NCBI GenBank assembly: GCA_900549845.1
Contig: URPT01000091.1
Location: 1-6,755 of the forward strand
Length of the DNA stretch: 6,755 nucleotides
Reading direction: 5' to 3'
Source of the DNA: an uncultured Veillonella sp.
Lineage (GTDB): Bacteria > Bacillota > Negativicutes > Veillonellales > Veillonellaceae
Positions 6,120 through 6,755 of this stretch are shown here, in pieces. Made by a program: the position numbers and the translations under genes. Position 1 is the stretch's first letter. Each line of letters begins with the position of its first letter. The notes below the pieces were generated by a model. The model did no database searches and had not been told where the DNA came from. It was given only the letters and a program-made list of their open reading frames with translations.

Positions 6120-6755
6120 ATTCAGATAATCGTTCCCATTTCTCATACAATGCATCTAACTCACTTTGTGTAGATTCAATTTGTATGGAAATTTTGGACA
6201 TTTCATCTAAATCTTGCTGTACTACAGGATTAGCCAATTGCACTTCATACATCTTCATGGTTGCTTCTAAACGAGCAATTTCAGATTCTACCTCAGCTAA
6301 TTGTTTTTCCACCATATATGCATTCGGTTTCTTCTGAGGTTCCTCTGTCGGTTCTGATGTTGAAAGTACTGGTTCAATAACTGAAACAACTTTATTTTCA
6401 ACTTTATCACTCTCTGAGTTCTGTTCATTAGCTAATGCTAATAAATCTTCTTGTTCTTTCAGCTTTTCTTTATAGTACGAGTAATTACCAAGATATTCAG
6501 TAATTTTTCCATCATCTAAAACAATGGTTTTTGTAGAAACTTGATCTAAGAAATATCTGTCATGGGAAATAATAAAACATGTACCTTCAAATTGTTGCAA
6601 GGCTTGTTCCACAATTTCGCGCGTTGGAATATCTAAATGGTTCGTCGGTTCGTCTAAGATAAGAAAATTATCACCTTGAAGGAATAATTTTAATAATGCT
6701 AAACGAGCTCTCTCACCACCAGATAAGTCACCTACAAGCTTAAATACATCATCCC
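6118..6755 (-). CDS. ABC-F family ATPase, C-terminal part (partial)
   Basis: The frame is open to the right edge, giving 211 residues of the C-terminal part; the GTG at 6612 is inside the gene and is not the start. The fragment begins just before the signature of the second ABC domain: LSGGE at 10-14, Walker B with FLILDEPTNHLD at 30-41 (catalytic Glu35), and the switch His64 in IISHDRYF. DEPTNHLD and SHDRYFLD are marks of ABC-F proteins, which have no membrane domain and act on ribosomes or in stress. Residues about 108-145 are an acidic linker rich in Ser, Glu, Pro and Thr. Residues 147-211 are a Glu/Leu-rich coiled coil like the C-terminal domain of Uup/YdiF-type members. Without the N-terminal half and the interdomain linker, I cannot say whether it is a housekeeping translation factor or an antibiotic-resistance type. 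It seems to be a separate transcript from liv. Confidence 0.9.
   Translation of the reverse strand, partial: DDVFKLVGDLSGGERARLALLKLFLQGDNFLILDEPTNHLDIPTREIVEQALQQFEGTCFIISHDRYFLDQVSTKTIVLDDGKITEYLGNYSYYKEKLKEQEDLLALANEQNSESDKVENKVVSVIEPVLSTSEPTEEPQKKPNAYMVEKQLAEVESEIARLEATMKMYEVQLANPVVQQDLDEMSKISIQIESTQSELDALYEKWERLSE

Noticed and set aside
6118..6612. A separate 164-residue protein starting at GTG 6612
   Set aside because: The frame continues upstream to the window edge with LSGGE and DEPTNHLD motifs, so the GTG is internal to an ABC-F gene.

Overview
The window is an AT-rich stretch in which every convincing gene lies on the minus strand. It looks like chromosome of a diderm Firmicute of the Negativicutes, most likely Veillonella or a near relative. 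The low GC content, strong AGGAGG-type ribosome binding sites and Firmicute-like LivJ lipoprotein point one way; an outer-membrane polysaccharide export protein of the Wza/KpsD type points to a cell with an outer membrane. The genus is inferred from general resemblance, not from a database search.

In the direction of transcription (right to left): (1) 6755-6118 is the 3' part of an ABC-F ATPase gene, cut by the window edge. (2) A 109-base gap holds an AT-rich dyad and a good sigma-70-type promoter (TTGACA, 18 bases, TAATAT) for the next genes. (3) 6008-1464 is a complete, tightly packed five-gene high-affinity amino-acid ABC transporter operon in the order livJ-livH-livM-livG-livF: binding lipoprotein, two permeases, two ATPases. 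Gaps are 16, -1, 11 and 1 bases, which implies one mRNA and translational coupling. It ends at a perfect 20-bp stem with a T tract at 1383-1426. (4) A leader of about 340 bases (1046-1382) contains phased TGATGA repeats, a weak candidate promoter, a 9-bp tandem repeat and traces of a broken small reading frame. (5) 1045-302 encodes a short outer-membrane polysaccharide export protein. It is followed 36 bases later by the start of a CapD/WbpM/PglF-like membrane nucleotide-sugar dehydratase/epimerase (265-1, TTG start, cut by the window edge). These two are probably the first genes of a surface-polysaccharide locus.

The liv genes form one complete machine: LivJ captures the ligand outside the inner membrane, LivH/LivM form the channel, and LivG/LivF power it. 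The polysaccharide genes form a separate unit with their own long leader. I see no mobile element, CRISPR array, tRNA or rRNA. The coding content is ordinary; the less usual points are the structured leader before the export gene, the minimal non-lipidated export protein, and substitutions around the predicted ligand site of LivJ. I do not see a convincing new biological system here.
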